A DNA stretch of 64,000 nucleotides, taken from assembly GCF_913775985.1 (NCBI RefSeq), contig NZ_CAJYMB010000075.1:1-64000 (forward strand). The letters run 5' to 3'. The position numbers and the translations under genes are program-made. The number at the start of each line of letters is the position of its first letter. Within the stretch, counting starts at the first letter, position 1. This document shows positions 43,365-52,965 of the stretch, piece by piece. The notes under the pieces were generated by a model. It made no database searches. It saw only the letters and a program-made list of their open reading frames with translations, and was not told the origin of the DNA. Source of the stretch: an uncultured Pluralibacter sp. GTDB taxonomy: Bacteria > Pseudomonadota > Gammaproteobacteria > Enterobacterales > Enterobacteriaceae.

Positions 43365-44678
43365 ATGATATCGTTACGACATACCGTTTTAGGCGCCGCG
43401 CTTGCGCTCTGCTTCACCGGACACGCCGTGGCCGTCGAAACCATTCCGTTCTGGCACTCGATGGAAGGCGAGCTGGGGAAAGAAGTTGACTCTCTGGCGC
43501 AGCGTTTCAACCAGGCCAATCCGGATTACAAAATTGTGCCGGTCTACAAAGGCAACTACGAGCAGAACCTTGCCGCCGGGATCGCCGCCTTCCGCACCGG
43601 CAACGCGCCGGCCCTGTTACAGGTTTATGAAGTGGGCACCGCCACCATGATGGCGTCGAAAGCTATCAAGCCGGTGTACCAGGTCTTCAGCGACGCGGGC
43701 ATTACCTTCGACGAATCGCAGTTTGTTCCCACCGTATCCGGTTATTACACCGATGCTAAAACCGGCCACCTGCTGAGCCAGCCGTTCAACAGCTCCACCC
43801 CGGTGCTTTATTACAACAAAGACGCCTTCAAAAAAGCGGGCCTCGATCCGGAGCAGCCGCCAAAAACCTGGCAGGCGCTGGCGGAAGACACCGCGAAGCT
43901 GAAAGCGGCCGGTATGAAATGCGGCTACGCCAGCGGCTGGCAGGGCTGGATCCAGCTGGAAAACTTCAGCGCCTGGAACGGCCTGCCGTTTGCCAGCAAA
44001 AACAACGGTTTTGACGGCACCGACGCTACGCTGGTGTTTAATAAACCTGAGCAGGTTAAACATATCGCCCTGCTGGAAGAGATGAACAAGAAGGGGGATT
44101 TCAGCTATTACGGGCGCAAAGACGAGTCTACCGAGAAGTTCTACAGCGGCGACTGCGCTATCACCACTGCCTCATCGGGCTCGCTGGCAGACATTCGCCA
44201 GTACGCCAAATTTAACTACGGCGTGGGCATGATGCCCTACGATGCGGACATCAAGGGCGCGCCGCAGAATGCCATTATCGGCGGGGCCAGCCTGTGGGTG
44301 ATGGCCGGGAAAGACAAAGCGACTTACACCGGCGTGGCGAAGTTCCTCGAATTCCTCGCTAAACCGGAGATAGCCGCAGAGTGGCATCAGAAAACCGGCT
44401 ATCTGCCCATCACCAAAGCCGCCTACGAGTTAACCCGCCAGCAGGGCTTCTACGATAAGAACCCGGGGGCTGATATCGCCACCCGCCAGATGCTCAACAA
44501 ACCGCCGCTGCCGTTCACCAAAGGCCTGCGGCTGGGCAATATGCCGCAAATCCGCACCATTGTTGATGAAGAGCTGGAGTCGGTCTGGACCGGCAAGAAG
44601 ACGCCGCAGCAGGCGCTGGACTCCGCCGTGAAGCGCGGCGACCAGCTGCTGAGACGTTTCGAAAAAGCCACTAAGTAA
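43365..44678 (+). CDS. ugpB: sn-Glycerol-3-phosphate-binding periplasmic protein UgpB
   Basis: A 437-residue binding protein (E. coli 438). A signal peptide of about 23 residues ends in HAVA before [12 protein letters not shown]. It captures glycerol-3-phosphate and glycerophosphocholine. It begins ugpBAECQ, downstream of a Pho box. A 93-base spacer with a strong hairpin separates it from ugpA. Confidence 0.97.
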   Translation: MISLRHTVLGAALALCFTGHAVAVETIPFWHSMEGELGKEVDSLAQRFNQANPDYKIVPVYKGNYEQNLAAGIAAFRTGNAPALLQVYEVGTATMMASKAIKPVYQVFSDAGITFDESQFVPTVSGYYTDAKTGHLLSQPFNSSTPVLYYNKDAFKKAGLDPEQPPKTWQALAEDTAKLKAAGMKCGYASGWQGWIQLENFSAWNGLPFASKNNGFDGTDATLVFNKPEQVKHIALLEEMNKKGDFSYYGRKDESTEKFYSGDCAITTASSGSLADIRQYAKFNYGVGMMPYDADIKGAPQNAIIGGASLWVMAGKDKATYTGVAKFLEFLAKPEIAAEWHQKTGYLPITKAAYELTRQQGFYDKNPGADIATRQMLNKPPLPFTKGLRLGNMPQIRTIVDEELESVWTGKKTPQQALDSAVKRGDQLLRRFEKATK

Positions 44679-44711
44679 ACTTTTCCCTGTTCTGCTCTTT
44701 CCGAGGTTACG

Positions 44712-44734
44712 CCCTTCCGCCGCTGGCGGAAGGG
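44712..44734 (+). other. Stem-loop in ugpB-ugpA spacer
   Basis: A perfect 10-bp stem, CCCTTCCGCC/GGCGGAAGGG, with a 3-base loop and no T run. It probably stabilises the ugpB part of the mRNA so that the binding protein is made in excess. Confidence 0.65.
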
Positions 44735-44771
44735 CCGGAGCGGGGCCACTTAACTACGCCAGAGTGAAACT

Positions 44772-45659
44772 ATGTCCTCATCACGACCGGTATTCCGCTC
44801 GCGGTGGCTGCCCTATCTGCTGGTGGCGCCGCAGCTGATCATTACGCTGATTTTCTTTATCTGGCCCGCCGGTGAAGCCCTGTGGTATTCGGTGCAGAAC
44901 GTCGATCCCTTCGGGCTCTCCAGCGAGTTTGTCGGGCTGGATAACTTCGTGACGCTGTTTCACGATGACTATTACCTTGAGTCCTTCTGGGTCACCATCA
45001 AATTCAGCGCGCTGGTCACCGTCAGCGGGCTGATTATCTCGCTGCTTTTTGCCGCGCTGGTTAACTACGTGATCCGCGGCAGCCGCCTGTACCAAACCCT
45101 GATGCTGCTGCCCTACGCGGTAGCGCCCGCGGTGGCGGCAGTGCTGTGGATTTTCCTCTTCAACCCCGGGCGCGGGCTGATTACCTACTGGCTCGCGGCG
45201 CTGGGCTACGACTGGAACCACGCGCAGTACAGCGGCCAGGCGATGTTTCTGGTGGTCTTTGCCTCGGTGTGGAAGCAGATAAGCTATAACTTCCTGTTTT
45301 TCTTCGCCGCCCTGCAGTCGATTCCCCAGTCGCTGCTGGAGGCCGCCGCCATCGACGGCGCGGGCCCGGTACGGCGCTTCTTCTCCATCGCGCTGCCGCT
45401 GATTGCGCCGGTGAGCTTCTTCCTGCTGGTGGTCAATCTGGTGTACGCCTTCTTCGACACCTTCCCGGTGATCGACGCCGCCACCGCCGGCGGCCCGGTG
45501 CAGGCAACTACCACGCTTATCTATAAAATCTATCGCGAAGGCTTTGCCGGACTGGATCTCTCTTCGTCGGCGGCGCAGTCGGTAGTGCTGATGTTGCTGG
45601 TGATTATTCTGACCGTGGTGCAGTTCCGCTACGTGGAAAGCAAGGTGCGCTACCAATGA
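44772..45659 (+). CDS. ugpA: Glycerol-3-phosphate ABC permease UgpA
   Basis: A 295-residue inner-membrane permease with six hydrophobic segments, the E. coli length. The EAA loop that contacts UgpC is seen as [17 protein letters not shown] near residue 191. Its stop overlaps the ugpE start by 4 bases. Confidence 0.97.
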   Translation: MSSSRPVFRSRWLPYLLVAPQLIITLIFFIWPAGEALWYSVQNVDPFGLSSEFVGLDNFVTLFHDDYYLESFWVTIKFSALVTVSGLIISLLFAALVNYVIRGSRLYQTLMLLPYAVAPAVAAVLWIFLFNPGRGLITYWLAALGYDWNHAQYSGQAMFLVVFASVWKQISYNFLFFFAALQSIPQSLLEAAAIDGAGPVRRFFSIALPLIAPVSFFLLVVNLVYAFFDTFPVIDAATAGGPVQATTTLIYKIYREGFAGLDLSSSAAQSVVLMLLVIILTVVQFRYVESKVRYQ

Positions 45660-46519
45660 GCCAAAATAATCCGATGATTGAGCACCGCCCGGGGATGACG
45701 CTGTTCAGCCACGTCATGCTGATCCTCGGCATCGCGGTGATCCTGTTCCCGCTGTACGTCGCCTTTGTGGCGGCCACCCTCGACGACAGCGCGGTGTACG
45801 CCACGCCGATGACGCTGGTGCCGGGAGGCCACCTGCTGGAGAACATCAAAACCATCTGGACCCAGGGTGTAGGAGCCAACAGTGCGCCGTTCTGGCTGAT
45901 GCTGTTTAACAGCGCGGTGATGGCGCTGACCATTACCGTGGGCAAGATAACGGTGTCGATGCTGTCAGCGTTTGCCATCGTCTGGTTTCGCTTCCCCCTG
46001 CGCAACCTGTTCTTCTGGATGATCTTTATGACGCTGATGCTGCCGGTAGAAGTGCGTATTTTCCCCACCGTTGAGGTGATCGCCAACCTGCACATCCTCA
46101 ACAGCTACACCGGCCTGACGCTGCCGCTGATGGCATCGGCCACCGCCACCTTTTTGTTCCGTCAGTTCTTTATGACCTTACCGGACGAGCTGATTGAAGC
46201 GGCGCGCATCGACGGCGCCTCCCCGATGCGCTTTTTCCGCGACATCGTGCTGCCGCTGTCGAAAACCAACCTTGCGGCGCTGTTCGTGATCATTTTTATC
46301 TATGGCTGGAACCAGTATCTGTGGCCGCTGCTGATTGTCACCGACGTCAATCTGGGCACTGCCGTGGCGGGCATTAAAGGAATGATCGCCACTGGCGAAG
46401 GCACCACGCAGTGGAATCAGGTGATGGCGGCGATGCTGCTGACCCTGATCCCGCCGGTCATTATCGTTTTAGCCATGCAGCGAGCCTTCGTGCGTGGCCT
46501 TGTGGACAGTGAGAAATAA
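45656..46519 (+). CDS. ugpE: Glycerol-3-phosphate ABC permease UgpE
   Basis: A 287-residue permease. The first six codons (MSQNNP) precede the usual E. coli start MIE, here at 45674. I kept 45656 because it overlaps the ugpA stop (ATGA) and has AAGG upstream. Six hydrophobic segments and the EAA loop [17 protein letters not shown] are present. Confidence 0.95.
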   Translation: MSQNNPMIEHRPGMTLFSHVMLILGIAVILFPLYVAFVAATLDDSAVYATPMTLVPGGHLLENIKTIWTQGVGANSAPFWLMLFNSAVMALTITVGKITVSMLSAFAIVWFRFPLRNLFFWMIFMTLMLPVEVRIFPTVEVIANLHILNSYTGLTLPLMASATATFLFRQFFMTLPDELIEAARIDGASPMRFFRDIVLPLSKTNLAALFVIIFIYGWNQYLWPLLIVTDVNLGTAVAGIKGMIATGEGTTQWNQVMAAMLLTLIPPVIIVLAMQRAFVRGLVDSEK

Positions 46520-46520
46520 C

Positions 46521-47594
46521 ATGGCAGGAGTGAAGTTACAGGCCGTCACCAAAAGCTGGGACAGCGGCAAAACGCAGGTGATCAAGCCGCTGACGCTGGA
46601 GATTGCCGACGGGGAATTTATCGTGATGGTCGGCCCGTCCGGCTGCGGCAAGTCGACGCTGCTGCGCATGGTCGCCGGGCTGGAGCGCGTCTCCGGCGGC
46701 GATATCTGGATAGACAATCAGCGCGTGACCGAGCTGGAGCCGAAAGACCGCGGCATCGCGATGGTCTTTCAGAACTATGCCCTCTATCCGCACATGAGCG
46801 TGGAAGAGAATATGGCCTGGGGCCTGAAAATCCGCGGCATGAGCAAGGCCCACATCGCCCAGAAAGTGCAGGAAGCGGCGCGCATTCTGGAACTGGAGCC
46901 GCTGCTCAAGCGCCGCCCGCGGGAGCTGTCCGGCGGCCAGCGCCAGCGCGTGGCGATGGGCCGGGCGATCGTGCGCGATCCGGCGGTATTTCTGTTCGAC
47001 GAACCGCTCTCTAACCTCGACGCCAAGCTGCGGGTGCAGATGCGCCTTGAGCTGCAGCAGCTCCACCGTCGCCTGAATACCACCTCGCTGTACGTGACCC
47101 ACGATCAGGTTGAGGCGATGACCCTTGCCCAGCGGGTTATGGTGATGAACGGCGGTATCGCCGAGCAGATAGGTACCCCGGTGTCGGTCTACGAAAAGCC
47201 GGCGACCCGCTTCGTGGCGAGCTTTATCGGCAGTCCGGCGATGAACCTGCTGGAGGGGCAGATAAGTCACGACGGCACGCGCTTTGAGCTTGACGGCGGC
47301 GTGGCCCTGCCGCTGCACGCGGGGCAGGGCAGCCACGCCGGACGCAGAGTGACGCTGGGTATCCGCCCGGAACATATTGCGCTAAGCTCCCGGGACGAAG
47401 GCGGCGTACCGCTGGTTATGGATACGCTGGAGATGCTGGGTGCAGATAACCTCGCGCACGGGCGCTGGGGAGAGCAGAAGCTGGTGGCGCGCCTGGCGCA
47501 CCAGCAGCGCCCGCAGGCGGGCAGCACGCTGTGGCTGCACCTGCCGGGCGAGCATCTGCACCTGTTTGACGGAGAAACAGGACAACGCGTATGA
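46521..47594 (+). CDS. ugpC: Glycerol-3-phosphate ABC ATPase UgpC
   Basis: A 357-residue ATPase of the MalK type. Walker [10 protein letters not shown], signature [14 protein letters not shown] and Walker [14 protein letters not shown] are intact, and a C-terminal TOBE-like regulatory domain follows from about residue 235. I chose the ATG at 46521, one base after ugpE; nine more codons are open upstream inside ugpE. It overlaps ugpQ by 4 bases. Confidence 0.97.
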   Translation: MAGVKLQAVTKSWDSGKTQVIKPLTLEIADGEFIVMVGPSGCGKSTLLRMVAGLERVSGGDIWIDNQRVTELEPKDRGIAMVFQNYALYPHMSVEENMAWGLKIRGMSKAHIAQKVQEAARILELEPLLKRRPRELSGGQRQRVAMGRAIVRDPAVFLFDEPLSNLDAKLRVQMRLELQQLHRRLNTTSLYVTHDQVEAMTLAQRVMVMNGGIAEQIGTPVSVYEKPATRFVASFIGSPAMNLLEGQISHDGTRFELDGGVALPLHAGQGSHAGRRVTLGIRPEHIALSSRDEGGVPLVMDTLEMLGADNLAHGRWGEQKLVARLAHQQRPQAGSTLWLHLPGEHLHLFDGETGQRV

Positions 47595-48331
47595 ACAACT
47601 GGCCCTATCCACACATCGTCGCCCACCGCGGCGGCGGCAAGCGGGCGCCGGAGAACACCCTGGCGGCCATCGACGTCGGGGCGCACTACGGCCACACCAT
47701 GATTGAGTTTGACGCCAAGCTGTCGAAGGACGGGCAGATCTTCCTGCTGCACGACGATAACCTGGAGCGCACCAGCAACGGCTGGGGCGTCGCCGGGGAT
47801 CTGACCTGGCACGAGCTGCTGCACGTGGATGCCGGCGGCTGGTTCAGCAGCGAGTTTAAAGGTGAAAAGCTGCCGCTGCTGTCAGAGGTCGCCGAGCGCT
47901 GTCGTCGGCACGGCATGATGGCTAACATTGAGATTAAACCGACGACCGGCAGCGGGCCGCTGACCGGTAAAGCGGTAGCGCTGGCGGCGCGTGAACTGTG
48001 GCAGGACATGACGCCGCCGCTGCTCTCCTCGTTTGAAATCGACGCCCTTGAGGCGGCGCAGGCGGCGGCGCCCGAGCTGCCGCGCGGCCTGCTGCTGGAC
48101 GACTGGCGCGAGGACTGGCAGGCGCTCACCGCGCGACTGCAGTGTGTATCCATTCATCTGAACCACAAGCTGCTGGACGAGGCGCGGGTAAAAATGCTGA
48201 AAGCGGCGGGGTTGCACATTCTGGTGTACACCGTGAACAAGCCCCAGCGGGCGGCAGAGCTGCTGCGCTGGGGCGTGGACTGCATCTGCACCGATGCGAT
48301 TGACGTGATAGGCCCGGACTTTACCGCCTGA
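47591..48331 (+). CDS. ugpQ: Glycerophosphodiester phosphodiesterase UgpQ
   Basis: A 246-residue cytoplasmic GDPD (E. coli 247). It splits imported glycerophosphodiesters into glycerol-3-phosphate and alcohol. Catalytic and metal residues appear in [13 protein letters not shown] (about residues 11-23), [10 protein letters not shown] and [11 protein letters not shown]. It is the last gene of the ugp operon and is convergent with yhhA. Confidence 0.96.
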   Translation: MNNWPYPHIVAHRGGGKRAPENTLAAIDVGAHYGHTMIEFDAKLSKDGQIFLLHDDNLERTSNGWGVAGDLTWHELLHVDAGGWFSSEFKGEKLPLLSEVAERCRRHGMMANIEIKPTTGSGPLTGKAVALAARELWQDMTPPLLSSFEIDALEAAQAAAPELPRGLLLDDWREDWQALTARLQCVSIHLNHKLLDEARVKMLKAAGLHILVYTVNKPQRAAELLRWGVDCICTDAIDVIGPDFTA

Positions 48332-48334
48332 CGG

Positions 48335-48664
48335 CTAGCGGCGAATGTTGCTGCTGCCCGGCTGGCTGTTCAGCGTGCCGGGATTGCTGTTAGGCACCAT
48401 CTGCCCGCCCGGCTGGGCGCGCTGGATCTGCAGCTGCTGCCCCTGAAGCTGAGAGTGCAGCTGCTGTTGCTGCTGCCGGGTCTGGTTCTGCAGCTGCTGA
48501 TTTAACATTCCCTTCTGCTGGATCTGCTGGGACTGCATCTCATTTTGCATCCGCTGCTGGCTGCGGTTGGTGTATCCCGGCTGGTTGGGATTGTTGGTTG
48601 GATTAAGGGGCTGCGCCAGCGCGGCGAACGGCAGAAGCGCTGCTAGCAAGACTATTTTTTTCAT
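48335..48664 (-). CDS. yhhA: YhhA family glutamine-rich secreted protein (DUF2756)
   Basis: A 109-residue protein with a signal peptide ending ALAQ near residue 18. The mature part is low-complexity, dominated by Gln with Asn and Leu (for example [18 protein letters not shown]), and ends in GSSNIRR. E. coli YhhA is longer (about 146). Function unknown. It lies between ugpQ and ggt as in E. coli, and its 120-base upstream region also holds the ggt promoter. Confidence 0.88.
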   Translation of the reverse strand: MKKIVLLAALLPFAALAQPLNPTNNPNQPGYTNRSQQRMQNEMQSQQIQQKGMLNQQLQNQTRQQQQQLHSQLQGQQLQIQRAQPGGQMVPNSNPGTLNSQPGSSNIRR

Positions 48665-48785
48665 CTCTTTTCCTCCTGTGAGGGACTTCCATAAGTTTAC
48701 GCCTAATTCTTCGCGGCAATGGTTTTTTCAGAGTTCTGAACCAGGCTTAATCGGCAGACATAACGCTTTGATTCGGAGAATAACA

Positions 48786-50522
48786 ATGACCCATCCCTCG
48801 TTTTGGCGTACGGCAATTGTTGCTGCGCTGCTGGCAGGAAGCAGTTTTTACGCGGTGGCGAACCCGCCGCCGGTCTCTTACGGCGTTGAAGAAGACGTGT
48901 TCCACCCGGTGCGCGCCCGCAGCGGAATGGTTGCCTCGGTCGACGCCGCCGCCACGAATGTCGGCGTCGAGGTGCTCAGACAGGGCGGTAATGCCGTCGA
49001 CGCGGCCGTCGCCGTGGGCTATGCGCTGGCGGTGACCCATCCCCAGGCCGGGAATCTCGGCGGCGGCGGCTTTATGCTGCTGCGCCTGAAAGACGGCCGC
49101 ACCGCGGCGATTGATTTTCGCGAAATGGCCCCGGGCGGCGCGAGCCGGGACATGTTTCTCGACGCCCAGGGTAATCCCGACGGTAAAAAATCCCTGACCT
49201 CGCACCTGGCTTCCGGCACGCCGGGCACCGTCGCCGGATTCTCGCTGGCGCTGGAAAAATACGGCACCATGCCGCTTAACAAAGTTATTCAGCCGGCTAT
49301 CCGCCTGGCCTGGGACGGGTTTATCGTTAACGACGCGCTGGCGGACGATCTGAAAACTTACGGCAGCGAAGTTATTCCCCAGCACGCCAACAGCAAGGCT
49401 ATCTTCTGGAAAGACGGCGAGCCGCTGAAAAAGGGCGACCGGCTGGTGCAGAGCGATCTTGCCAAAAGCCTGACCCTGATTGCGGAGCACGGCCCCGACG
49501 CTTTCTATAAAGGCGCGATTGCCGACCAGATCGCCGACGAGATGAAAAAGAACGGCGGGCTGATAACCAAAGCCGATCTGGCGGCGTACCGCGCCGTCGA
49601 GCGTACACCAATAAGCGGAGACTATCGCGGCTACCAGGTTTACTCCATGCCGCCGCCGTCCTCCGGCGGGATTCATATCATCGAGATCCTCAACATCCTC
49701 AGCCAGTTCGATATGCATAAATATGGCTTTGGCAGCGCCGACGCCATGCAGCTGATGGCCGAAGCGGAAAAGCGCGCCTACGCTGACCGCTCCGAGTATC
49801 TCGGCGATCCGGACTTTGTGAAGGTGCCCTGGCAGGCCCTGACCAGCAAGGCCTACGCCAAATCTCTCGCCGCCGGAATTGACCTGAACAAAGCCACGCC
49901 GTCCAGCGATATTCGCCCCGGCAAGCTTGCCCCTTACGAAAGTAATCAGACCACCCACTTTTCGGTGGTCGATAAAGACGGTAATGCTGTGGCGGTGACC
50001 TACACCCTGAATACCACCTTCGGCACCGGTATCGTGGCCGGCAACACCGGCATCCTGATGAACAACGAAATGGATGACTTCTCGGCCAAGCCCGGCGTGC
50101 CGAACGTGTACGGGCTGGTGGGCGGCGAGGCTAACGCGGTAGGGCCGAAAAAGCGCCCGCTGTCGTCGATGTCGCCAACCATCGTGGTGAAAGACGGTAA
50201 GACCTGGCTGGTGACCGGCAGCCCCGGCGGCAGCCGGATTATCACCACCGTGCTGCAGATGGTAGTGAACACTATCGACTTTGGCATGAACGTGGCGGAA
50301 GCCACGAACGCGCCGCGCTTTCACCACCAGTGGCTGCCGGACGAGCTGCGGGTCGAGAAGGGCTTCAGCCCGGATACCCTGAAGCTGCTGGCGCAGAAAG
50401 GGCAGAACGTCGTGGTTAAGCCGGCGATGGGCAGCACCCAGAGCATTATGATCGGCCCGGACGGCACGCTGTATGGCGCATCGGATCCGCGCACGGTCGA
50501 TGATTTAACGGCGGGATACTGA
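48786..50522 (+). CDS. ggt: Gamma-glutamyltranspeptidase Ggt
   Basis: A 578-residue periplasmic enzyme (E. coli 580). It hydrolyses and transfers the gamma-glutamyl group of glutathione. A signal peptide of about 25 residues ends in YAVA. Self-cleavage between Gln388 and Thr389 (SNQ/TTHFSVVDKDG) gives large and small subunits, and Thr389 is the nucleophile. The oxyanion PLSSMSPT and GSPGGSRI motifs are present. I chose the ATG at 48786 (MTHPSFWRTA); a longer reading to 48567 crosses yhhA. Confidence 0.96.
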   Translation: MTHPSFWRTAIVAALLAGSSFYAVANPPPVSYGVEEDVFHPVRARSGMVASVDAAATNVGVEVLRQGGNAVDAAVAVGYALAVTHPQAGNLGGGGFMLLRLKDGRTAAIDFREMAPGGASRDMFLDAQGNPDGKKSLTSHLASGTPGTVAGFSLALEKYGTMPLNKVIQPAIRLAWDGFIVNDALADDLKTYGSEVIPQHANSKAIFWKDGEPLKKGDRLVQSDLAKSLTLIAEHGPDAFYKGAIADQIADEMKKNGGLITKADLAAYRAVERTPISGDYRGYQVYSMPPPSSGGIHIIEILNILSQFDMHKYGFGSADAMQLMAEAEKRAYADRSEYLGDPDFVKVPWQALTSKAYAKSLAAGIDLNKATPSSDIRPGKLAPYESNQTTHFSVVDKDGNAVAVTYTLNTTFGTGIVAGNTGILMNNEMDDFSAKPGVPNVYGLVGGEANAVGPKKRPLSSMSPTIVVKDGKTWLVTGSPGGSRIITTVLQMVVNTIDFGMNVAEATNAPRFHHQWLPDELRVEKGFSPDTLKLLAQKGQNVVVKPAMGSTQSIMIGPDGTLYGASDPRTVDDLTAGY

Positions 50523-50525
50523 GGT

Positions 50526-50553
50526 TAACCCTCTCCCGTCAGGGAGAGGGTTA
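50526..50553. other. Palindromic hairpin between ggt and yhhY
   Basis: TAACCCTCTCCC and GGGAGAGGGTTA form a perfect 12-bp stem around GTCA, filling the whole space between the convergent genes. CCCTCTCCC-type palindromes are a dispersed intergenic element in enterobacteria. With no T run, it is at best a weak bidirectional terminator. Confidence 0.65.
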
Positions 50554-51045
50554 TCAGGGCCTTACGCGGGCCATGTAATAGGCATCGACGTACTCGCCGT
50601 CGCGCAGGGCGAAGTTCTTGCCGGTGCCTTCGATTTCAAATCCGTGCTTGCGGTAGACGGCAATGGCGGGCTGATTATCGACAAAGACCGTCAACTCAAT
50701 GCGGTCGACCCGCAGCCAGCCGTCGCACATCTGCACCATTTCGCGCAGCAGGGCACTCGCCACCCCGCGATTTTGCCAGCGGGCGTCGACGGTAATACCG
50801 AAATCCGCTACGTGGCTGCGGCGCGGTCGCTGGGCGACAGCGAGCGTCAGGTGTCCGACAACGCGATCGTCGATACAGGCTACCAGTTGCTTAATGCCGG
50901 GGGCATCCGCCAGCCGGGTGGCCCAGTGGGATTCGGAAGGGTGAGGGACCTGCAGCGTGTTGCGGTAAACTTCTGGCTGGGCGTGTATCTGGCGGATAGC
51001 CGCACAGTCTGCGGCTTCCGCGTGGCGGATCGCTATCTCACTCAT
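50554..51045 (-). CDS. yhhY: GNAT-family N-acetyltransferase YhhY
   Basis: A 163-residue acetyltransferase (amino acid N-acetyltransferase AaaT of E. coli). The acetyl-CoA-binding motif is in VDARWQNRGVASALLREM near residues 87-104. E. coli YhhY acetylates phenylalanine, methionine and some other amino acids. AAGGAG lies 7 bases before the ATG. It is transcribed away from ryhB, as in E. coli. Confidence 0.94.
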   Translation of the reverse strand: MSEIAIRHAEAADCAAIRQIHAQPEVYRNTLQVPHPSESHWATRLADAPGIKQLVACIDDRVVGHLTLAVAQRPRRSHVADFGITVDARWQNRGVASALLREMVQMCDGWLRVDRIELTVFVDNQPAIAVYRKHGFEIEGTGKNFALRDGEYVDAYYMARVRP

Positions 51046-51142
51046 TCCTTAGCTCCTTGAGGGGTAATTGTCGTCTTTACCTTCTCCGAAGCCGTTCTGT
51101 GCGTCAACGCCCTTTTTTTGCAAAAAGGGGTAGACAAGTGCG

Positions 51143-51161
51143 AATGATAATGATTATTATT
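51143..51161. promoter_or_regulatory. Fur box over the ryhB promoter
   Basis: AATGATAATGATTATTATT is a 19-base palindrome with one mismatch between the arms and matches the Fur consensus closely. It overlaps the -10 region of ryhB, so iron-loaded Fur would block transcription. It may also affect yhhY on the other side. Confidence 0.93.
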
Positions 51162-51166
51162 GCCAT

Positions 51167-51266
51167 GCATTCAGGGAGACCCCCTGCGGTAACCCTGAAA
51201 GCACGACATTGCTCACATTGCTTCCAGTATTACTTTTATAGCCAGCCGGGTGCTGGCTTTTTTTTA
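51167..51266 (+). ncRNA. ryhB: Small RNA RyhB
   Basis: The sequence carries the highly conserved RyhB core CTGAAAGCACGACATTGC followed by TCACATTGCTTCCAGTATTA, and ends in the terminator GCCAGC/GCTGGC with eight T. RyhB acts with Hfq to repress mRNAs of iron-using proteins when iron is low. Compared with the E. coli RNA as I know it, four extra bases sit between ATTACTT and the terminator, in the U-rich Hfq region. It lies beside yhhY as in E. coli, under a Fur box. Confidence 0.95.
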
Positions 51267-51270
51267 TGCT

Positions 51271-51939
51271 TTATTTGGACTTGGCCACTTCCTGCAGCGG
51301 ACTTTTAGCCGGTGCTGCCGGCAATTCCCCTTTTTCCGGGGCAAGATCTACCACATTATTACTGGCCCCGGCGCGGATCTCCGCCTGGCCGCAAAATTCG
51401 CCGCCACGTTTGATAGCCAGGCTTTGATAAACGATGGAGCCGGTGACTTTGCCGTGGTCCTGAATATCAATCACCTCGGCGTGGCACTCGCCGATAATCG
51501 TGCCGTCTATCGCCACTTCCCGGGCCACGATGTTTCCCTCTACGTAGCCGTTGCGCATAATTTTAATCATGCCGTTTGCCGACTCGATATTGCCGTAAAC
51601 TTTGCCGTGAATGTAAACCATGCCGGTGGCGATAATATTACCGTTGAAGCGCACATCGCTGGCGATAACGGTATTTCCCTGCGGGGACTCGACGGACTCC
51701 ACCGGTTTTGCAGCAGGTGCCGGAGCCGCAGGCGCGGATACGGTTTCCGCTTTCACGGCACTTTTCTTCTCTTTTCCAAACATTCTAATTATCTCCTTCC
51801 ATAAGAAATGAAACAGCAATAGCGCAGCTGCCAGCGCGGCGGTCAGCAGGGCTGAACGATCCATCTGGCTAAGCCATAAAATCAGTGAGATTGACCAAAG
51901 CAGCAGGGCAGCGTTTAACGTTAGATAGGGGGCAGACAT
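51271..51939 (-). CDS. ccmA: Bactofilin family protein (CcmA-like) with N-terminal membrane anchor
   Basis: A 222-residue protein with two hydrophobic segments (about residues 5-24 and 29-46), a linker rich in Ala and Pro (about 62-80), and a bactofilin beta-helix (about 88-195, repeats such as GNIIATGMVYIHGKVYGNIES). Bactofilins polymerise into filaments; CcmA of Proteus mirabilis affects cell shape and swarming. A second start at 51783 (residue 53, MFGKEKKS) has AAGGAG 9 bases upstream and would give a soluble 170-residue form. The full-length ATG has GGAG 7 bases upstream. E. coli has yhhX here instead. The role in this organism is inferred. Confidence 0.9.
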   Translation of the reverse strand: MSAPYLTLNAALLLWSISLILWLSQMDRSALLTAALAAALLLFHFLWKEIIRMFGKEKKSAVKAETVSAPAAPAPAAKPVESVESPQGNTVIASDVRFNGNIIATGMVYIHGKVYGNIESANGMIKIMRNGYVEGNIVAREVAIDGTIIGECHAEVIDIQDHGKVTGSIVYQSLAIKRGGEFCGQAEIRAGASNNVVDLAPEKGELPAAPAKSPLQEVAKSK

Positions 51940-52166
51940 CCTGGTTCTCCGCTTTCCGTAGCGTATGTGTACCTGTTCCTGGTGCGCTCAGGATAATTTC
52001 AAAAGCCGTTGCGTGGCAAATTTCATCACAGAAGCGTCTTTTTTCGTACGACTTTTTCAATCTATTTCATAATTTTTGAACAGAGGCGTCAATAATCGAC
52101 CCCTATCTTCTTCGGCGCTCGGGGTCCACACTTACCCACATCGAAATGAATTTGGGAGCACGCATC

Positions 52167-52862
52167 ATGATCTACTTACGCAAAGCAAACGACCGCGGCC
52201 ACGCGTCTCACGGCTGGCTGAACTCCTGGCACACCTTCTCTTTTGCGGATTACTACGATCCCAATTTCATGGGGTTCTCCGCGCTGCGGGTAATTAACGA
52301 CGACGTTATCGACGCCGGTCAGGGTTTCGGTACCCATCCCCACAAGGATATGGAAATTTTGACCTACGTGCTGGAAGGCGCGGTGGCGCATAAAGACAGC
52401 ATGGGCAACGAAGAGCAGGTGCCTGCTGGCGAGTTCCAGATAATGAGCGCCGGGACCGGCATCCGCCACTCGGAGTACAACCCGAGTAAAACCAGCCCGC
52501 TGCACCTGTACCAGATCTGGATTATTCCGTCTGAAACGGGCATTACGCCGCGCTACGAGCAGCGCCGCTTTGATGCCGTTCAGGGCAAACAGCTGGTGCT
52601 CTCACCGGACGCGCGCGACGGTTCGCTGAAAGTTTATCAGGACATGTGCCTGTACCGCTGGGCGCTGCTGAAAGATGAGCAGTCGGTTCACCAGATGATT
52701 GCCGATCGCAAAGTCTGGATCCAGGTGGTGAAAGGCAGCGTATCGATTAACGGCACTAAAGCCACTACCGGTGACGGCCTGGCTATCTGGGACGAGCAGG
52801 CGCTTTCCGTACACGCCGACAGCGAAGCCGAGATCCTGCTGTTCGACCTGCCGCCGGTTTGA
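52167..52862 (+). CDS. yhhW: Pirin-family quercetin 2,3-dioxygenase YhhW
   Basis: A 231-residue bicupin, the E. coli length from the ATG at 52167. Metal ligands are expected in THPHKDMEILTYVLEG and in GTGIRHSEYN. E. coli YhhW has quercetinase activity in vitro; the true substrate is unknown. GGGAG precedes the start. Seven further codons are open upstream but lack support. A strong terminator follows. Confidence 0.95.
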   Translation: MIYLRKANDRGHASHGWLNSWHTFSFADYYDPNFMGFSALRVINDDVIDAGQGFGTHPHKDMEILTYVLEGAVAHKDSMGNEEQVPAGEFQIMSAGTGIRHSEYNPSKTSPLHLYQIWIIPSETGITPRYEQRRFDAVQGKQLVLSPDARDGSLKVYQDMCLYRWALLKDEQSVHQMIADRKVWIQVVKGSVSINGTKATTGDGLAIWDEQALSVHADSEAEILLFDLPPV

Positions 52863-52883
52863 TCGAGAATAAATAAATCCATC

Positions 52884-52914
52884 AACCTTCCCGCATAAGC
52901 GGGAAGGTTTTTTT
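52884..52914 (+). terminator. yhhW terminator
   Basis: AACCTTCCCGC/GCGGGAAGGTT with an ATAA loop, followed by a run of T. Confidence 0.93.
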
Positions 52915-52965
52915 ACGTCCGTGATAAACTGAGACAATGTTCCCTTGTTTATCCCCTTCAGGACG

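Noticed and set aside
48747-50327. A 526-codon minus-strand frame opposite ggt
   Set aside because: It runs in the codon-position register of a GC-rich gene and encodes a composition typical of antisense shadows (His, Arg, Val, Gln rich), with no family resemblance.
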